A stretch of DNA of 64,000 bases, from contig NZ_JAXRUV010000002.1 in NCBI RefSeq assembly GCF_034497705.1, positions 186,001-250,000 on the forward strand, in the 5' to 3' direction. The translations under genes and the position numbers were made by a program. The DNA is from Marinococcus luteus_A. Its GTDB lineage: Bacteria > Bacillota > Bacilli > Bacillales > Marinococcaceae. The first letter of the stretch is position 1; every line of letters starts with the position of its first letter. Positions 50,958-60,111 of this stretch are shown one piece after another. Under the pieces are notes generated by a model that was not told the DNA's origin, did not search any database, and worked only from the letters and a program-made list of their open reading frames with translations.

Positions 50958-51755
50958 ATGATGGAAGCTGTTTTACTGCTGCTCACAGGCATATTTGCTG
51001 CTGCCTGCGGTTCGCTGGTCGGCCTCGGCGGAGCGTTTATTATTGTACCGATACTTGCACTGTTCTTTCCGATGCCGGCCTCGGATATTGCCGGCACCTC
51101 GATGGCAGTTCTTTTGTTTACTGCCATTTCAAGCACGTGGACATATTCGAAGCAAAAACGGATTGATTATAAAAGCGGTGTCTATTTTGCGCTTGCCATG
51201 ATGCCGGGCGCAGTCTTTGGGGCGTGGCTGACCCAGTTTTTTGATACAGATACGTTTTATACTGCGTTTGGCATCTTTTTATTCTGCATGGCCCTGTTTC
51301 TGCTGTTCCGGCCGAAAAACAAACAGCGGAGCGCCGGCAGGCCGACGACAAGCCGGACGTTCACAGACCTTACCGGCCATACATATGAATACTCATACAA
51401 TCGCTGGATCGGCTTGTCGATTGCGCTGGCTGTCGGCGTTATTTCAACGTCGTTTGGTGTCGGGGGAGGATCTGTTATGGTGCCTACCATGGTGATGCTG
51501 CTTGCTTTTCCGCCCCATATTGCAACGGCCACCTCGATGTTTTTAATGGTACTTTCGGCGGCAGTGGGAACGGCGGCTCATGCCTGGTTCGGCCACGTGC
51601 AGTGGGAGAGCGTGCTCTGGCTGGCGATTGGGGCTGTAATCGGCGGCCAGATTGGTTCTGCGCTTGCGGCGAAGCTGCCGGGCGCTATTATTCTGCGCGT
51701 GCTTGCCATTAGTCTTGTCTTTGTTTCGTTAAGGCTGATCTTCGGAAGCTCATAA
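50958..51755 (+). CDS. TauE/SafE-family anion exporter
   Basis: A 265-residue membrane protein with eight hydrophobic segments in two repeats. The repeated motif at the start of each half, GSLVGLGGAFIIVPIL and GVISTSFGVGGGSVMVPTM, is the family hallmark. Members export sulfite, sulfoacetate or related anions. No sulfur gene is adjacent. Paired terminator downstream. Confidence 0.92.
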   Translation: MMEAVLLLLTGIFAAACGSLVGLGGAFIIVPILALFFPMPASDIAGTSMAVLLFTAISSTWTYSKQKRIDYKSGVYFALAMMPGAVFGAWLTQFFDTDTFYTAFGIFLFCMALFLLFRPKNKQRSAGRPTTSRTFTDLTGHTYEYSYNRWIGLSIALAVGVISTSFGVGGGSVMVPTMVMLLAFPPHIATATSMFLMVLSAAVGTAAHAWFGHVQWESVLWLAIGAVIGGQIGSALAAKLPGAIILRVLAISLVFVSLRLIFGSS

Positions 51756-51758
51756 ATA

Positions 51759-51797
51759 AAGATCCCGGCTCGATACGAGAGCCGGGATCTTTTTGGG
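51759..51797. terminator. Bidirectional terminator between TauE/SafE gene and chemoreceptor
   Basis: AAGATCCCGGCTC and GAGCCGGGATCTT pair around a 7-nt loop with T-runs on both strands. Confidence 0.9.
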
Positions 51798-51799
51798 AT

Positions 51800-53812
51800 T
51801 TAGTCGTTTTCTGTTTTGAAATGGGAAACGATTGTATTTAACTCTTTGGACATCATATTCAGCGCTTCTGCGAGAGCGTCGATCTCCTCCACTGCCTGAA
51901 GCTGCGTTTCCGAGGCTGAGGCCACGCTTTGGGAAGTGCCGGCATTGTGTTCAGATATTGCCGAGATTTCGTCAAAGGAAGCAGTGATTTCCTGGGAGCT
52001 TGCCGCCATTTGCTCCGAAGTAGCTGCCACACTTTCAAGGCGCACGCTGACTTCGTTCGTGTAATCCGAAATTTCCTGAAAAGCTGCCTTCGCCTGTTCG
52101 GTCATCTGCAGACCGTCCTGAACCTCGCCGGTGACCTGCTCCATGGAAACGGCAGAATCCTGAATTTCTGTCTGAATCGTAGTAATAATGGAAGCAATCT
52201 GGGAGGAAGAATCCCGGGACTGCTCAGCTAGCTTTCGGACTTCTTCTGCGACGACGGCAAACCCTTTGCCGTGCTCTCCAGCCCTGGCTGCTTCAATAGC
52301 AGCATTTAAGGCAAGCAGGTTGGTCTGCTCTGAAATGGCAGTGATGACATTTAAAATGTTTTCAATTTCCCGGGAGCGGGCGCTCAGCGTCTGGTTTACT
52401 TCATTGGATCGTTCGACGGAGGCATGAATGGAGCGCATTTTTTCCAGGGCGTCGCTCACCGTAATGAGGCCGCCGTTCGCTTTTTCTGTCGTCGAAGCCG
52501 CATGCTCGGAAATGGAGGTCGTGCTGCCCGCCACTTCCTGGACGCCTTTGGAGACCTCCTCCATGGCACCGGCGCTTTCTTTAATACTTACAGACTGCTG
52601 CTCCGAGCCTGAGGCTACCTGCTGCAGGGAGGCATTGACTTCGGTAATGGCCTGGCTGGAGGTATTGGAATTTGATAAAAGCTGTTCTGATGAGTCCTGA
52701 AGAAGACGGGAGCTCATATCAAACTGGCCAATCAGCTCCTTCAGCCTGGTGCTCATCCGGTTAAAATGCATGGCAAGCTGGCCGATTTCATCCCGCTGGT
52801 TCAGCTCAATATCCTCACCGGTTAAATCATCATCGGCTACCTGCTTCACCCGGTCGGTAATTAAACGGATAGGCTTTGTAATACGGCCCGCGATCAGAAT
52901 GGCAGCACCAATAATGAGCAGAGCTGCCACGCCGATAATCGTAAGCACTGTCCACTTGAGGGCGTTTGTTGCTGCGAGGATCTCCTCCATTGGCGTCAGA
53001 AAGAAAATTTTATAGCCTGCTTCCTGAACCGGCGCAGCGGATACGAGCAATTGTTCATTGCCGTTTTCTATTGTCGTGGAGGATGCTTCCTCCTGATCCT
53101 GGGCAAGCAGCTCCTGCCATTCACCGCTGATATCAGCCTGGCCGACCGGCTGGCCGGTAAGGTCTTCCTGCGGATGAAGCTGGATGACGTTTTGATTATC
53201 CACGAGAATAGGAACAGCGCTGTTTTCCTTTTCGTTGTCTGTATAACGCTTCATTAAAGCATCAAAATTAACAGATGCAGACATAACGCCGGCAATCTCG
53301 CCATTAGAGGCGGTCACCGGAGAAGCCACGACCACAATGCGGTTTCCGGTAGCATTGGAGTTAAGGACGTCGGAGATCGTAGTCTCGCCGCTCATCCCAT
53401 TCTTAAAGTAGTCTCTGTCGCCGAGATCGAGTTCCCCTATGTTTTCTTCAGTAGTATGCGCCTCTACGATTCCACTTTTGCCGGTAAATACGACGGTTTC
53501 AAATGTTTCATCGCGTTCCATGATCTGGTTCATCAGACTGAGGCGGGTATCGGTATCGCCGCTGCTCATATCCTGCGTTCCCGCAGCGAGTACAATTTCA
53601 TCAAGCCGTTTGACGAGCCAGCGGTCCATCTCCTCTGCGGCGGTTTCAGAAGTCATCGTCAGTTTTTCTTCTTCTTCAGCCACTACGACACTGCTGCTTT
53701 CCTGAAAGACAAAAAAAGCGACAGCCGCAGCCGGAACCAGGCCGATCACTAAAAACCATATGAGTAATTTTTTTCGAAGATTCGGCTGTAATAATTTTTC
53801 CTTCACGTTCAT
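51800..53812 (-). CDS. Methyl-accepting chemotaxis protein
   Basis: A 670-residue chemoreceptor: short cytoplasmic start, TM1 (about 15-37), extracellular dCache-type sensor (about 40-275), TM2 (about 280-305), HAMP, methylation helices and the signalling hairpin with EQTNLLALNAAIEAARAGE and GFAVVAEEVRKLAEQS. All the usual parts are intact. The ligand is unknown. ATG 53812 follows GGGGGAG; an upstream in-frame TTG is less likely. No che genes adjoin, as is usual for orphan receptors. Confidence 0.95.
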   Translation of the reverse strand: MNVKEKLLQPNLRKKLLIWFLVIGLVPAAAVAFFVFQESSSVVVAEEEEKLTMTSETAAEEMDRWLVKRLDEIVLAAGTQDMSSGDTDTRLSLMNQIMERDETFETVVFTGKSGIVEAHTTEENIGELDLGDRDYFKNGMSGETTISDVLNSNATGNRIVVVASPVTASNGEIAGVMSASVNFDALMKRYTDNEKENSAVPILVDNQNVIQLHPQEDLTGQPVGQADISGEWQELLAQDQEEASSTTIENGNEQLLVSAAPVQEAGYKIFFLTPMEEILAATNALKWTVLTIIGVAALLIIGAAILIAGRITKPIRLITDRVKQVADDDLTGEDIELNQRDEIGQLAMHFNRMSTRLKELIGQFDMSSRLLQDSSEQLLSNSNTSSQAITEVNASLQQVASGSEQQSVSIKESAGAMEEVSKGVQEVAGSTTSISEHAASTTEKANGGLITVSDALEKMRSIHASVERSNEVNQTLSARSREIENILNVITAISEQTNLLALNAAIEAARAGEHGKGFAVVAEEVRKLAEQSRDSSSQIASIITTIQTEIQDSAVSMEQVTGEVQDGLQMTEQAKAAFQEISDYTNEVSVRLESVAATSEQMAASSQEITASFDEISAISEHNAGTSQSVASASETQLQAVEEIDALAEALNMMSKELNTIVSHFKTEND

Positions 53813-53990
53813 CCACTCCCCCAATATGTAAACAAATTCCTTCTCTTACTTCATATCGGGTAAATGGAAAAAAAGTGAAGCTTTTCAAGAAAGCAGTTTT
53901 ACTGCTGATCCTTCAGCTGCATGGATTCGTTAAAATACCGTTTATTTTTCAAATGAAATATAATACCCCCGCCCGTTCATAATTGAAATT

Positions 53991-54003
53991 ATTTCCCGGA
54001 AAT
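53991..54003. other. Degenerate Noc-binding-like palindrome
   Basis: ATTTCC-C-GGAAAT is the Noc palindrome with one central G missing (13 bp). It also lies in a non-coding gap. Loss of the central base changes the half-site spacing, so binding is doubtful. Confidence 0.4.
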
Positions 54004-54016
54004 ACTGCTGTGCAAA

Positions 54017-54053
54017 TAAAAAAGCACTCATGAATACTTCCATGAGTGCTTAT
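54017..54053 (-). terminator. Terminator of the copC-copD pair
   Basis: AAGCACTCATGG and CATGAGTGCTT pair on the minus strand and run into TTTTTATTTG. Confidence 0.87.
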
Positions 54054-54066
54054 GCAGCAGTCCTGC

Positions 54067-55158
54067 TCAGGCAAAATCCAGAATATAAACGAGACCGGTA
54101 TATGCACTAAGCACAAACATACAGCCGAGAACGAAAACGCTGACCGGCGAGCGTCCGCGATAAAAGCTCTGGACCATCAAGTATAAAAATCCAATGGACA
54201 ACAGCACGCTTAAAATGGTTATGGGATTCAGCTGCAGCTGAAAGGAAGCACTATCCGTTATAGAAGCAGGATAGAGTACATGAAACAAAAAAGCCGGGTT
54301 TTCATAATGCAGACTGCCGCCTGGCTCCTGCTCGGTCATAAAAGCAGTAATCACAAAGATGAGCATGGCGGTCAGGCTTTCCGCCCGCAGCCAGGGACGT
54401 GGATTGTAATCCGTGACCTGCTGCAGGCGCCTGCGGATGAATATTCCGTTAAAAAGCGCAAAAATGAGAATAACAATATAAAACAAATGCTTCCATATGA
54501 GGGCTTCACCGTATGGAAGAGCCCATGAGCCGATAAATGGGTCTGTCAGCAGCTGTCCCATGATAACGCCGGTAAAGGCTATGATGATGACACACATGAC
54601 AGCGATCAGTGTGAACCATTCCAGAAAAGAAGCCCATTGTTTATAGGAAACGGCAAACCAGCTTACCATCAAAAGCGTTCCAATCCACAGACTCACGGCA
54701 AGCAGATGGAAAAAGTGAAGTGTCCCGCCGATGAGCGGAATCGCATTCGCAGCGTGGCCGGATGCTCCGAGAGCGCCAATCATTCCCATAATAAGAACGA
54801 GCCCGACCACGGCAGCAGCGCGCGGCATGCCGGTGGAATGAAAGAAAAGAATAAATATCCCGAGCAGAAAAAAGCTCAGGACAAACAGTGCTACCCAGCT
54901 CTGGCCTACTTCGTACTGGAACAATATGCGCTCAAGAGCGCCAAAAAAAGGCATGTCCCTGCCAGAAGCTATCGTGCGGGTGAGCTGGGCGATGGGCACG
55001 AAGGATACGACGGGCAGCAGGGCTGCGGCTGCTGCCGGAACGAAAAACGGGATGGAAAGAGCCGGCCGGTGCGTTGCAGGGATAAGCTGAAGCACAAGCG
55101 TACCGGCGAGCACAGCAAAAAACAAATACTGCAGAGCATTGCCTGCTGCAAGAATCAT
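54067..55158 (-). CDS. CopD-type copper resistance membrane protein
   Basis: A 363-residue membrane protein with about nine hydrophobic segments, of the CopD/YcnJ family. GTLHFFHLLAVSLWIGTLLM and the later FTGVIMGQLLTD are conserved; histidines and methionines in them are likely metal contacts. It overlaps the preceding copC gene by 4 bp (ATGA). In Bacillus subtilis YcnJ the CopC and CopD domains are fused; here they are separate proteins. Copper import or homeostasis is the presumed role. Confidence 0.87.
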   Translation of the reverse strand: MILAAGNALQYLFFAVLAGTLVLQLIPATHRPALSIPFFVPAAAAALLPVVSFVPIAQLTRTIASGRDMPFFGALERILFQYEVGQSWVALFVLSFFLLGIFILFFHSTGMPRAAAVVGLVLIMGMIGALGASGHAANAIPLIGGTLHFFHLLAVSLWIGTLLMVSWFAVSYKQWASFLEWFTLIAVMCVIIIAFTGVIMGQLLTDPFIGSWALPYGEALIWKHLFYIVILIFALFNGIFIRRRLQQVTDYNPRPWLRAESLTAMLIFVITAFMTEQEPGGSLHYENPAFLFHVLYPASITDSASFQLQLNPITILSVLLSIGFLYLMVQSFYRGRSPVSVFVLGCMFVLSAYTGLVYILDFA

Positions 55159-55730
55159 GTCCGGCGTTTAAGGCGGAACAGGAATAGGGCCACAATGGCA
55201 ACTACGAGACCGAGGCCGATCACTCCAATGGTTATGCCGAACCCGGAGCCGGCTTCTTCTTCATTAATGGCGCTTTCGGTTTCACCGTCAGCGTTTTCCT
55301 CCGCTCCTTCCGCGTTGTTTTCAGAAGAGGAGGCGTCCTCGGAGGTGGCTGCTTCTTCTTCGGATGTTTCTTCTTCGGCTGCTTCTTCTACAGTAAAGGA
55401 AGAGCTGTCCTCCATAATGTGGCCGTCTTCACTGACAATATCAAAAGAGGCTTCGTATTCTCCGGCTTCGAGCGGCTCTTCCATCGTTACGTTCAATTGA
55501 TCCTCGGGTTCGATGGAAATATCAGCGGTTTCCACGTCATTTCCTTCTGCATCTTTGACCGTAACCCCGTTGTAGTCTTCAATAGGACCGTCAAAATAAA
55601 ACGTGATGTCTTCCGGTGCTTCTACCGTGGCCCCGTCTTCAGGGTCGGAGCTTTCGAGGTGTGTATGTGCTTCAGCCACTGCAGGCGAAAGCAGGAAGCC
55701 TGCGGCTACGCAGGCGATTAAACGGCGCAT
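55155..55730 (-). CDS. CopC-domain copper-binding protein, membrane-anchored
   Basis: A 191-residue exported protein. A signal peptide (1-20, AEA cleavage) would expose HTHLESSDPEDGA, the N-terminal copper-binding histidines of CopC, with a second His in SEDGHIMED. The CopC beta-domain spans about 21-117. A very acidic Glu/Ala/Ser linker (about 118-160) leads to a C-terminal transmembrane helix (about 163-185) and basic stop. So the domain is displayed outside on a flexible stalk. It overlaps copD. Confidence 0.88.
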   Translation of the reverse strand: MRRLIACVAAGFLLSPAVAEAHTHLESSDPEDGATVEAPEDITFYFDGPIEDYNGVTVKDAEGNDVETADISIEPEDQLNVTMEEPLEAGEYEASFDIVSEDGHIMEDSSSFTVEEAAEEETSEEEAATSEDASSSENNAEGAEENADGETESAINEEEAGSGFGITIGVIGLGLVVAIVALFLFRLKRRT

Positions 55731-55851
55731 AGGTTTTTCCTCCTTTTATATGAACGAAAACGTGATTATAAACGTCTTATTCCTTTATAACAAACAATAC
55801 GTTCGGAAAGGAGGAAAGGATGTGAATAATTTACGAAAATCGTTTTCCAGA

Positions 55852-55890
55852 AAGAAAAAAAGCAGAGAAGAGTCATTTTCTCTGCTTCAT
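55852..55890 (-). terminator. Terminator of licR
   Basis: AAGCAGAGAA and TTCTCTGCTT pair on the minus strand, followed by seven T. Confidence 0.85.
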
Positions 55891-55894
55891 CAAA

Positions 55895-57826
55895 TCAGGA
55901 AGAGGCGAGGAGCTGGAGAAACCCTTCAGCAGTTTCTGCTTTTAACAGCCGTTGAATTAATTTCGGCTGTTCAATCACCCGGCCGAGCAGCTCATACATC
56001 TCCTGGAGGTCTTCGGTGCTGTCTTTTTTTACATTTAACAGGCAGACAAGCTGCACAGGCCGCTCACCCCAGCGAACAGGTTTATCGAGTGTGCAGAAAG
56101 CCAAGAAGGTCTCCTCGGTCTTCGGCGTGACCGGATGAGGAATGGCGACAAGATTGCCGAAGGCAGTCGAGGCCACATTTTCCCGCTCGAGAACAGAATC
56201 GAGAAAACCATCATCAATCAAGCGCCGGGCCGCCAGCTCCCGTTCGAAAAACGTGAGTATCTGCCCAGTAGTCGAAAACGGTTGGTGCAAAAAGACGAGG
56301 GACTCCCGTAAATACGTGCGGATAGCGGGTTCTTTGGTAATGAAGGCCTCGATGGTTCGCATGTCGGCTTCGCTCAGAATCGTATTTACCTGAAGGACAG
56401 GAACAGGCAGGTCGTCGTAAATCGGAACTGAGCTGATAATAACGTCGATATGGTCAAAATTCATGTCCCGAAGCCGGTAGTATTCCGTTGTGCCCATAAT
56501 ATGGAGACGTCTTCCGAACTTTGACTGAAGCCGGTAGTAGAGTAGCTGGGCGCTTCCGCGGCCGGAGGCACAGACGATCAGGCAGCGGGAAGGCATTGTT
56601 TCCATTTTACTGCGTTCCAGAGCGGCACCGATATGAAGAGCCAGATAACCAATTTCATTTTCATCAATACGAATATCGTAATGCTCTTCGAGAGCGATGC
56701 CGGCGACCACGCCGGCTTCAAAGGCGAGCGGATAGTTGGCCTTAATATCGGCAAGCATCGGATTGCGCACATTCATATTGTAACGGAACCGGCTGATAGC
56801 GGGCTGCAGATGAAGCGCAAGGGCGATGATAAGCTCTTGATCGTGCTGGAGCTTCAGATGCAGCTCTTTGTCAATGTGAGCGAGCAGAAAAACCACCATA
56901 TCATACGTATCGGTATCGAGAGAGTTTTTTACTGCCTCAACAGTGCCTTCTTCGTTGTCAAACAGGCGGGTTCCAAGCAGGTGAAGCGTAATGTAGGCAA
57001 TCTCTTCTTCGGGGAATGACACCTGCCAGGTCTGGTTGATTTCTTCAACAATGTTTTTGGCTACCTGGTATTCACGCTTTTGCGTCAGTTCATCAAATTC
57101 TGCGTGATACATCGATACGTAATACTCGTCCTGAATACGCTGGTAGGCAATAAGAATATGGTTAAATAAATTGTGGAGGGCAATATCGGATAACGAAATA
57201 TGCTGCATTTTAATCTGCTTTAAAATGATGCTCCAGATGCTTTTTCGTTCTTCTTCGGAAAGGTGGAGAAAAGGCAGCGACTGATCGTAGCGTGGCTGCT
57301 CATTTTGCCGGTCGAAAATATATTCAGCGATGCAAAAACGCATGCGCATCTCGCTTCCCTGAAGATGCAGGCCATCATTGGCCGTCCGTTCGAGAGCAAT
57401 ATTATACTCCTTTAAAATCTCCCTTACCTTTTTCAGGTCATTCTGTACCGTGGAACGGCTTACAAACATCTCGTCGGCAAGCTCATCCAGCTTGATGAAG
57501 GAACTGGCAAGAAGAAGCCGCTGAATCAGATACGCGACCCGTTCTTCGGGCAGGTTGGGGAGCGCCTGGGAATCAGGGGATGCCGGCTGCAGGTACTCCT
57601 TAACATAGGCCCGGAACTTATCATTGTCGAGGATTTTCAGCTGGTATCCCTTTCCTTTAATGGCTTCAATTTCTGCCCCGTGCGATTGAAGCATTGTCTG
57701 AAGCCCTTTGATGTCCTCCCGGACGGTCCGGCTCGACACCTGGTGCAAAGACGCCAGGTAGCTTCCAGTCACCGGGACGCCGCTTGCCACCAATTCTCTT
57801 AAAATGCTGTTGCTGCGTGTAGTCAT
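55895..57826 (-). CDS. licR: LicR-type PRD activator of the beta-glucoside operon
   Basis: A 643-residue transcriptional activator. N-terminal winged helix (SSRTVREDIKGL), a second HTH (FVSRSTVQNDLKKV), two PTS regulation domains (about 185-400), an EIIB-like domain with CASGRGSAQ and a C-terminal EIIA-like domain with IPHPV. The PRD and EII histidine/cysteine residues are the sites through which PTS phosphorylation controls activity. Divergent from licBCA, which it should activate when beta-glucosides are transported. GGGGGGAG precedes the ATG. Confidence 0.93.
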   Translation of the reverse strand: MTTRSNSILRELVASGVPVTGSYLASLHQVSSRTVREDIKGLQTMLQSHGAEIEAIKGKGYQLKILDNDKFRAYVKEYLQPASPDSQALPNLPEERVAYLIQRLLLASSFIKLDELADEMFVSRSTVQNDLKKVREILKEYNIALERTANDGLHLQGSEMRMRFCIAEYIFDRQNEQPRYDQSLPFLHLSEEERKSIWSIILKQIKMQHISLSDIALHNLFNHILIAYQRIQDEYYVSMYHAEFDELTQKREYQVAKNIVEEINQTWQVSFPEEEIAYITLHLLGTRLFDNEEGTVEAVKNSLDTDTYDMVVFLLAHIDKELHLKLQHDQELIIALALHLQPAISRFRYNMNVRNPMLADIKANYPLAFEAGVVAGIALEEHYDIRIDENEIGYLALHIGAALERSKMETMPSRCLIVCASGRGSAQLLYYRLQSKFGRRLHIMGTTEYYRLRDMNFDHIDVIISSVPIYDDLPVPVLQVNTILSEADMRTIEAFITKEPAIRTYLRESLVFLHQPFSTTGQILTFFERELAARRLIDDGFLDSVLERENVASTAFGNLVAIPHPVTPKTEETFLAFCTLDKPVRWGERPVQLVCLLNVKKDSTEDLQEMYELLGRVIEQPKLIQRLLKAETAEGFLQLLASS

Positions 57827-57854
57827 ATCTCTCCCCCCTTAAGGTAAACACGTA

Positions 57855-57868
57855 TGTAAGCGCTATAA
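57855..57868. promoter_or_regulatory. Candidate cre site (CcpA) near licR
   Basis: TGTAAGCGCTATAA fits the cre consensus TGWAANCGNTNWCA with one mismatch. It lies just upstream of licR. Confidence 0.55.
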
Positions 57869-57930
57869 AATTTCATGATCTACAGTGCGCAATTAGGGAT
57901 ACTATAAAAGTAGCACAAAAGAAGCAGGAA

Positions 57931-57963
57931 GGAAGTGCAAATCATTTCCGCTTCCTAACGGAA
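57931..57963. promoter_or_regulatory. Candidate LicR operator
   Basis: Two overlapping inverted repeats: GGAAGTG-N5-CATTTCC (57931-57949) and TTCCG-N8-CGGAA (57946-57963). Located between the two cre-like sites and upstream of licB. Confidence 0.45.
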
Positions 57964-57979
57964 GAACATTCTCTATCTG

Positions 57980-57993
57980 TGAAAGCGCTATTT
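57980..57993. promoter_or_regulatory. Candidate cre site (CcpA) before licB
   Basis: TGAAAGCGCTATTT matches the left arm and core of cre; the last two bases deviate. Position upstream of a PTS operon supports catabolite repression. Confidence 0.55.
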
Positions 57994-58048
57994 TATTATA
58001 TTGAATATATCAACCGCACATCATTTTATTTTAATTGGAGGAATATCA

Positions 58049-58360
58049 ATGAATATTTTATTAGCATGCTCCGCCGGAATGTCGACAAGCCTTCTTGTTT
58101 CAAAAATGAAGGAAGCAGCCGAGGAGCAGGGGGTCCAGGCAGAAATATGGGCAGCAGCCCAGGATAAAGCACCGGAAGAAATCAAAAAGGCGGATGTCCT
58201 TTTGATTGGCCCGCAGATGCGTTTTATGAAGAAAAAATTTGGCAAGGTCGCCGATGAGCAGGGTATTCCGCTTGATATTATTGATTCCGTCGCTTATGGA
58301 CGTGTGGATGGAAAAGCTGTACTTGATCACGCCATGAAGCTGTTAAACGAGCAAAAATAG
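58049..58360 (+). CDS. licB: PTS lactose/cellobiose-family EIIB
   Basis: A 103-residue phosphocarrier with the active Cys7 in NILLACSAGMSTS. It passes phosphate from EIIA to the sugar entering through LicC. The start ATG 58049 is set by GGAGG seven bases upstream. First gene of licBCA. Confidence 0.95.
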   Translation: MNILLACSAGMSTSLLVSKMKEAAEEQGVQAEIWAAAQDKAPEEIKKADVLLIGPQMRFMKKKFGKVADEQGIPLDIIDSVAYGRVDGKAVLDHAMKLLNEQK

Positions 58361-58371
58361 GGGGGAGACAT

Positions 58372-59691
58372 ATGAATCGTTTTATGGAGGTATTGGAAAA
58401 CATTCTGATGCCAATCGCAGAAAAATTGAATAACAACCGTCATCTGACGGCCTTGCGCGACGGGTTTTTGATTGCCCTGCCGTTAATCATTTTTGGCTCC
58501 ATTTTCGTCGTTATCGCCAATTTTCCTTTTCTCGACCAGCTGATCGGGGAAGACGCATTTGCAGCCTATCAGGCAGCACTTGGGCCGGCTTCGGCATCGA
58601 CGCTCAGTATTATGGGGCTTTTTGTTATAGTTGGTATAGGGTATAAATTAACAGCCTCTTACGGCGTGGAAGCACTCTACGGCGGTGTCGTTGCTCTGGC
58701 TGGTTTTATCATATTAACACCGCAGGTCTTCGAAGACGTTGAGGGAGTTATACCAACTTCCACTCTCGGCGCGGAAGGCATGTTCGTCGGTATATTAACC
58801 GCGTTCCTCGCAGCCGAGCTGTACCGCTACTTCGTCCAGAAAAACCTGACGATTAAAATGCCGGCTGGGGTTCCGGACGCGGTCTCGAGATCGTTTAGCG
58901 CCTTAATCCCAGTGTCATTGACCTTATCCGTATTTCTCGCTATCCGCGTTTTGTTCAGCTTTACCCCGTTTGAATCTGCCCAGAACTTTATTTATACCGT
59001 TTTACAGGAACCGTTAACCGCGCTTGGCAGCGGGCTGCCTGCTACGATCATTGCTGTTCTTATGATTCAGGTGTTCTGGTTTTTCGGCCTGCACGGGCAG
59101 ATTCTGGTTAACTCCGTGTTTGACCCGATCTGGTATGCGCTGAACGAGCAGAACCTGAGCGCCTTCCAGGCAGGAGAAGAGCTTCCGAACGTTGTAACAA
59201 AACAATTTATTGATACATTTATTGTAGGGATGGGCGGCTCCGGGATGACGCTTGCGATCGTGCTCTGGCTTTTCATGCTCGCACGCAGCAAACAGGCGAA
59301 GCAGCTCGGCAAAGTCGGCGGGCCTCCAGGATTCTTTAACGTTAACGAACCGATTATTTTCGGTCTGCCGATCATTATGAACCCACTGGTATTAATTCCG
59401 TGGCTGGTAGCTCCGGTCGTTATTGCAGTCATAACGTATGTAACGATGTCGATCGGCCTGGTGCCAAAGCCGGCAGGAATCATCGTTCCATGGACCACCC
59501 CGATTTTCTTAAGTGGCTTCCTGGCGACCGGGAACGCCTGGCAGGGAGCTGTCCTGCAGCTGTTTAACCTGGCCGTGGTGTTTATCATCTGGTTCCCGTT
59601 TCTGCGGATTCTGGACCGTCAGTATGTCCGGAATGAAGTAGAAGGAGAAAAAGAAACGACAAATGCAGACAACAAGCAAAAAAGCGGTTAA
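58372..59691 (+). CDS. licC: PTS lactose/cellobiose-family EIIC permease
   Basis: A 439-residue membrane permease with about ten hydrophobic segments. Conserved are the entry motif LRDGFLIALPLIIFGSIF, FFGLHGQ, GGSGMTLAI and the FNVNEPIIFGLPI loop with the catalytic Asn/Glu. It imports beta-glucosides such as cellobiose or lichenan fragments as 6-phosphates. GGGGGAG precedes the ATG. Confidence 0.95.
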   Translation: MNRFMEVLENILMPIAEKLNNNRHLTALRDGFLIALPLIIFGSIFVVIANFPFLDQLIGEDAFAAYQAALGPASASTLSIMGLFVIVGIGYKLTASYGVEALYGGVVALAGFIILTPQVFEDVEGVIPTSTLGAEGMFVGILTAFLAAELYRYFVQKNLTIKMPAGVPDAVSRSFSALIPVSLTLSVFLAIRVLFSFTPFESAQNFIYTVLQEPLTALGSGLPATIIAVLMIQVFWFFGLHGQILVNSVFDPIWYALNEQNLSAFQAGEELPNVVTKQFIDTFIVGMGGSGMTLAIVLWLFMLARSKQAKQLGKVGGPPGFFNVNEPIIFGLPIIMNPLVLIPWLVAPVVIAVITYVTMSIGLVPKPAGIIVPWTTPIFLSGFLATGNAWQGAVLQLFNLAVVFIIWFPFLRILDRQYVRNEVEGEKETTNADNKQKSG

Positions 59692-59712
59692 ATCAGAATA
59701 GGAGTGGAGAAT

Positions 59713-60018
59713 ATGGAAGCGTTAACAGAAACCGCGTTTCAGATTATATTATACGCTGGCAATGGCAAAGCAAACGCCATGGAAGCGATCCAGGAAGCGA
59801 AGGCCGGAAATTTCGACCGCGCAGAAGAACTGATCAAGGAAGCAGGGGAAGAGCTCGGGAAAGCACATTCCTATCAGACAGACCTGCTCACGAAAGAAGC
59901 GAGCGGTGAAGACTTTTCCGTGAATGTCATGCTGATTCATTCGCAGGATCACCTGATGACCTCGATGACGGTCAGAGACCTGGCGGAAGAGATCGTGGAA
60001 GTGTATCGCACCCGGTAA
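59713..60018 (+). CDS. licA: PTS lactose/cellobiose-family EIIA
   Basis: A 101-residue helical trimeric phosphocarrier; the phosphoacceptor is His76 in HSQDHLM. The GTG at 59704 is in frame, but AGGAG lies eight bases before ATG 59713, which is preferred. Receives phosphate from HPr and passes it to LicB. Confidence 0.93.
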   Translation: MEALTETAFQIILYAGNGKANAMEAIQEAKAGNFDRAEELIKEAGEELGKAHSYQTDLLTKEASGEDFSVNVMLIHSQDHLMTSMTVRDLAEEIVEVYRTR

Positions 60019-60026
60019 GTATAAAA

Positions 60027-60070
60027 AGGGACCCGGCAGAAAGAAAAAACAAGCCGGGCCCTGCTTTTTG
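60027..60070 (+). terminator. Internal hairpin between licA and GH1 gene
   Basis: GGGACCCGGC and GCCGGGCCC pair, followed by TGCTTTTTG. It probably lowers read-through, giving more PTS than glucosidase. Confidence 0.65.
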
Positions 60071-60111
60071 TCAAACGTACACAGGCACAACCATTTTAGG
60101 AGGTACCATCT

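Noticed and set aside
52369..52382. Partial Noc-like sequence TTTCCCGGGAGC
   Set aside because: The right arm is broken and it lies inside the chemoreceptor coding region.
55822..56130. Plus-strand frame starting GTG behind AAGGAGG between copC and licR
   Set aside because: The ribosome-site match is good, but the frame runs through the licR terminator and then antisense to the licR 3' end with a Pro/Ala/Arg-rich shadow composition. At most the first 30 codons could be a small peptide.
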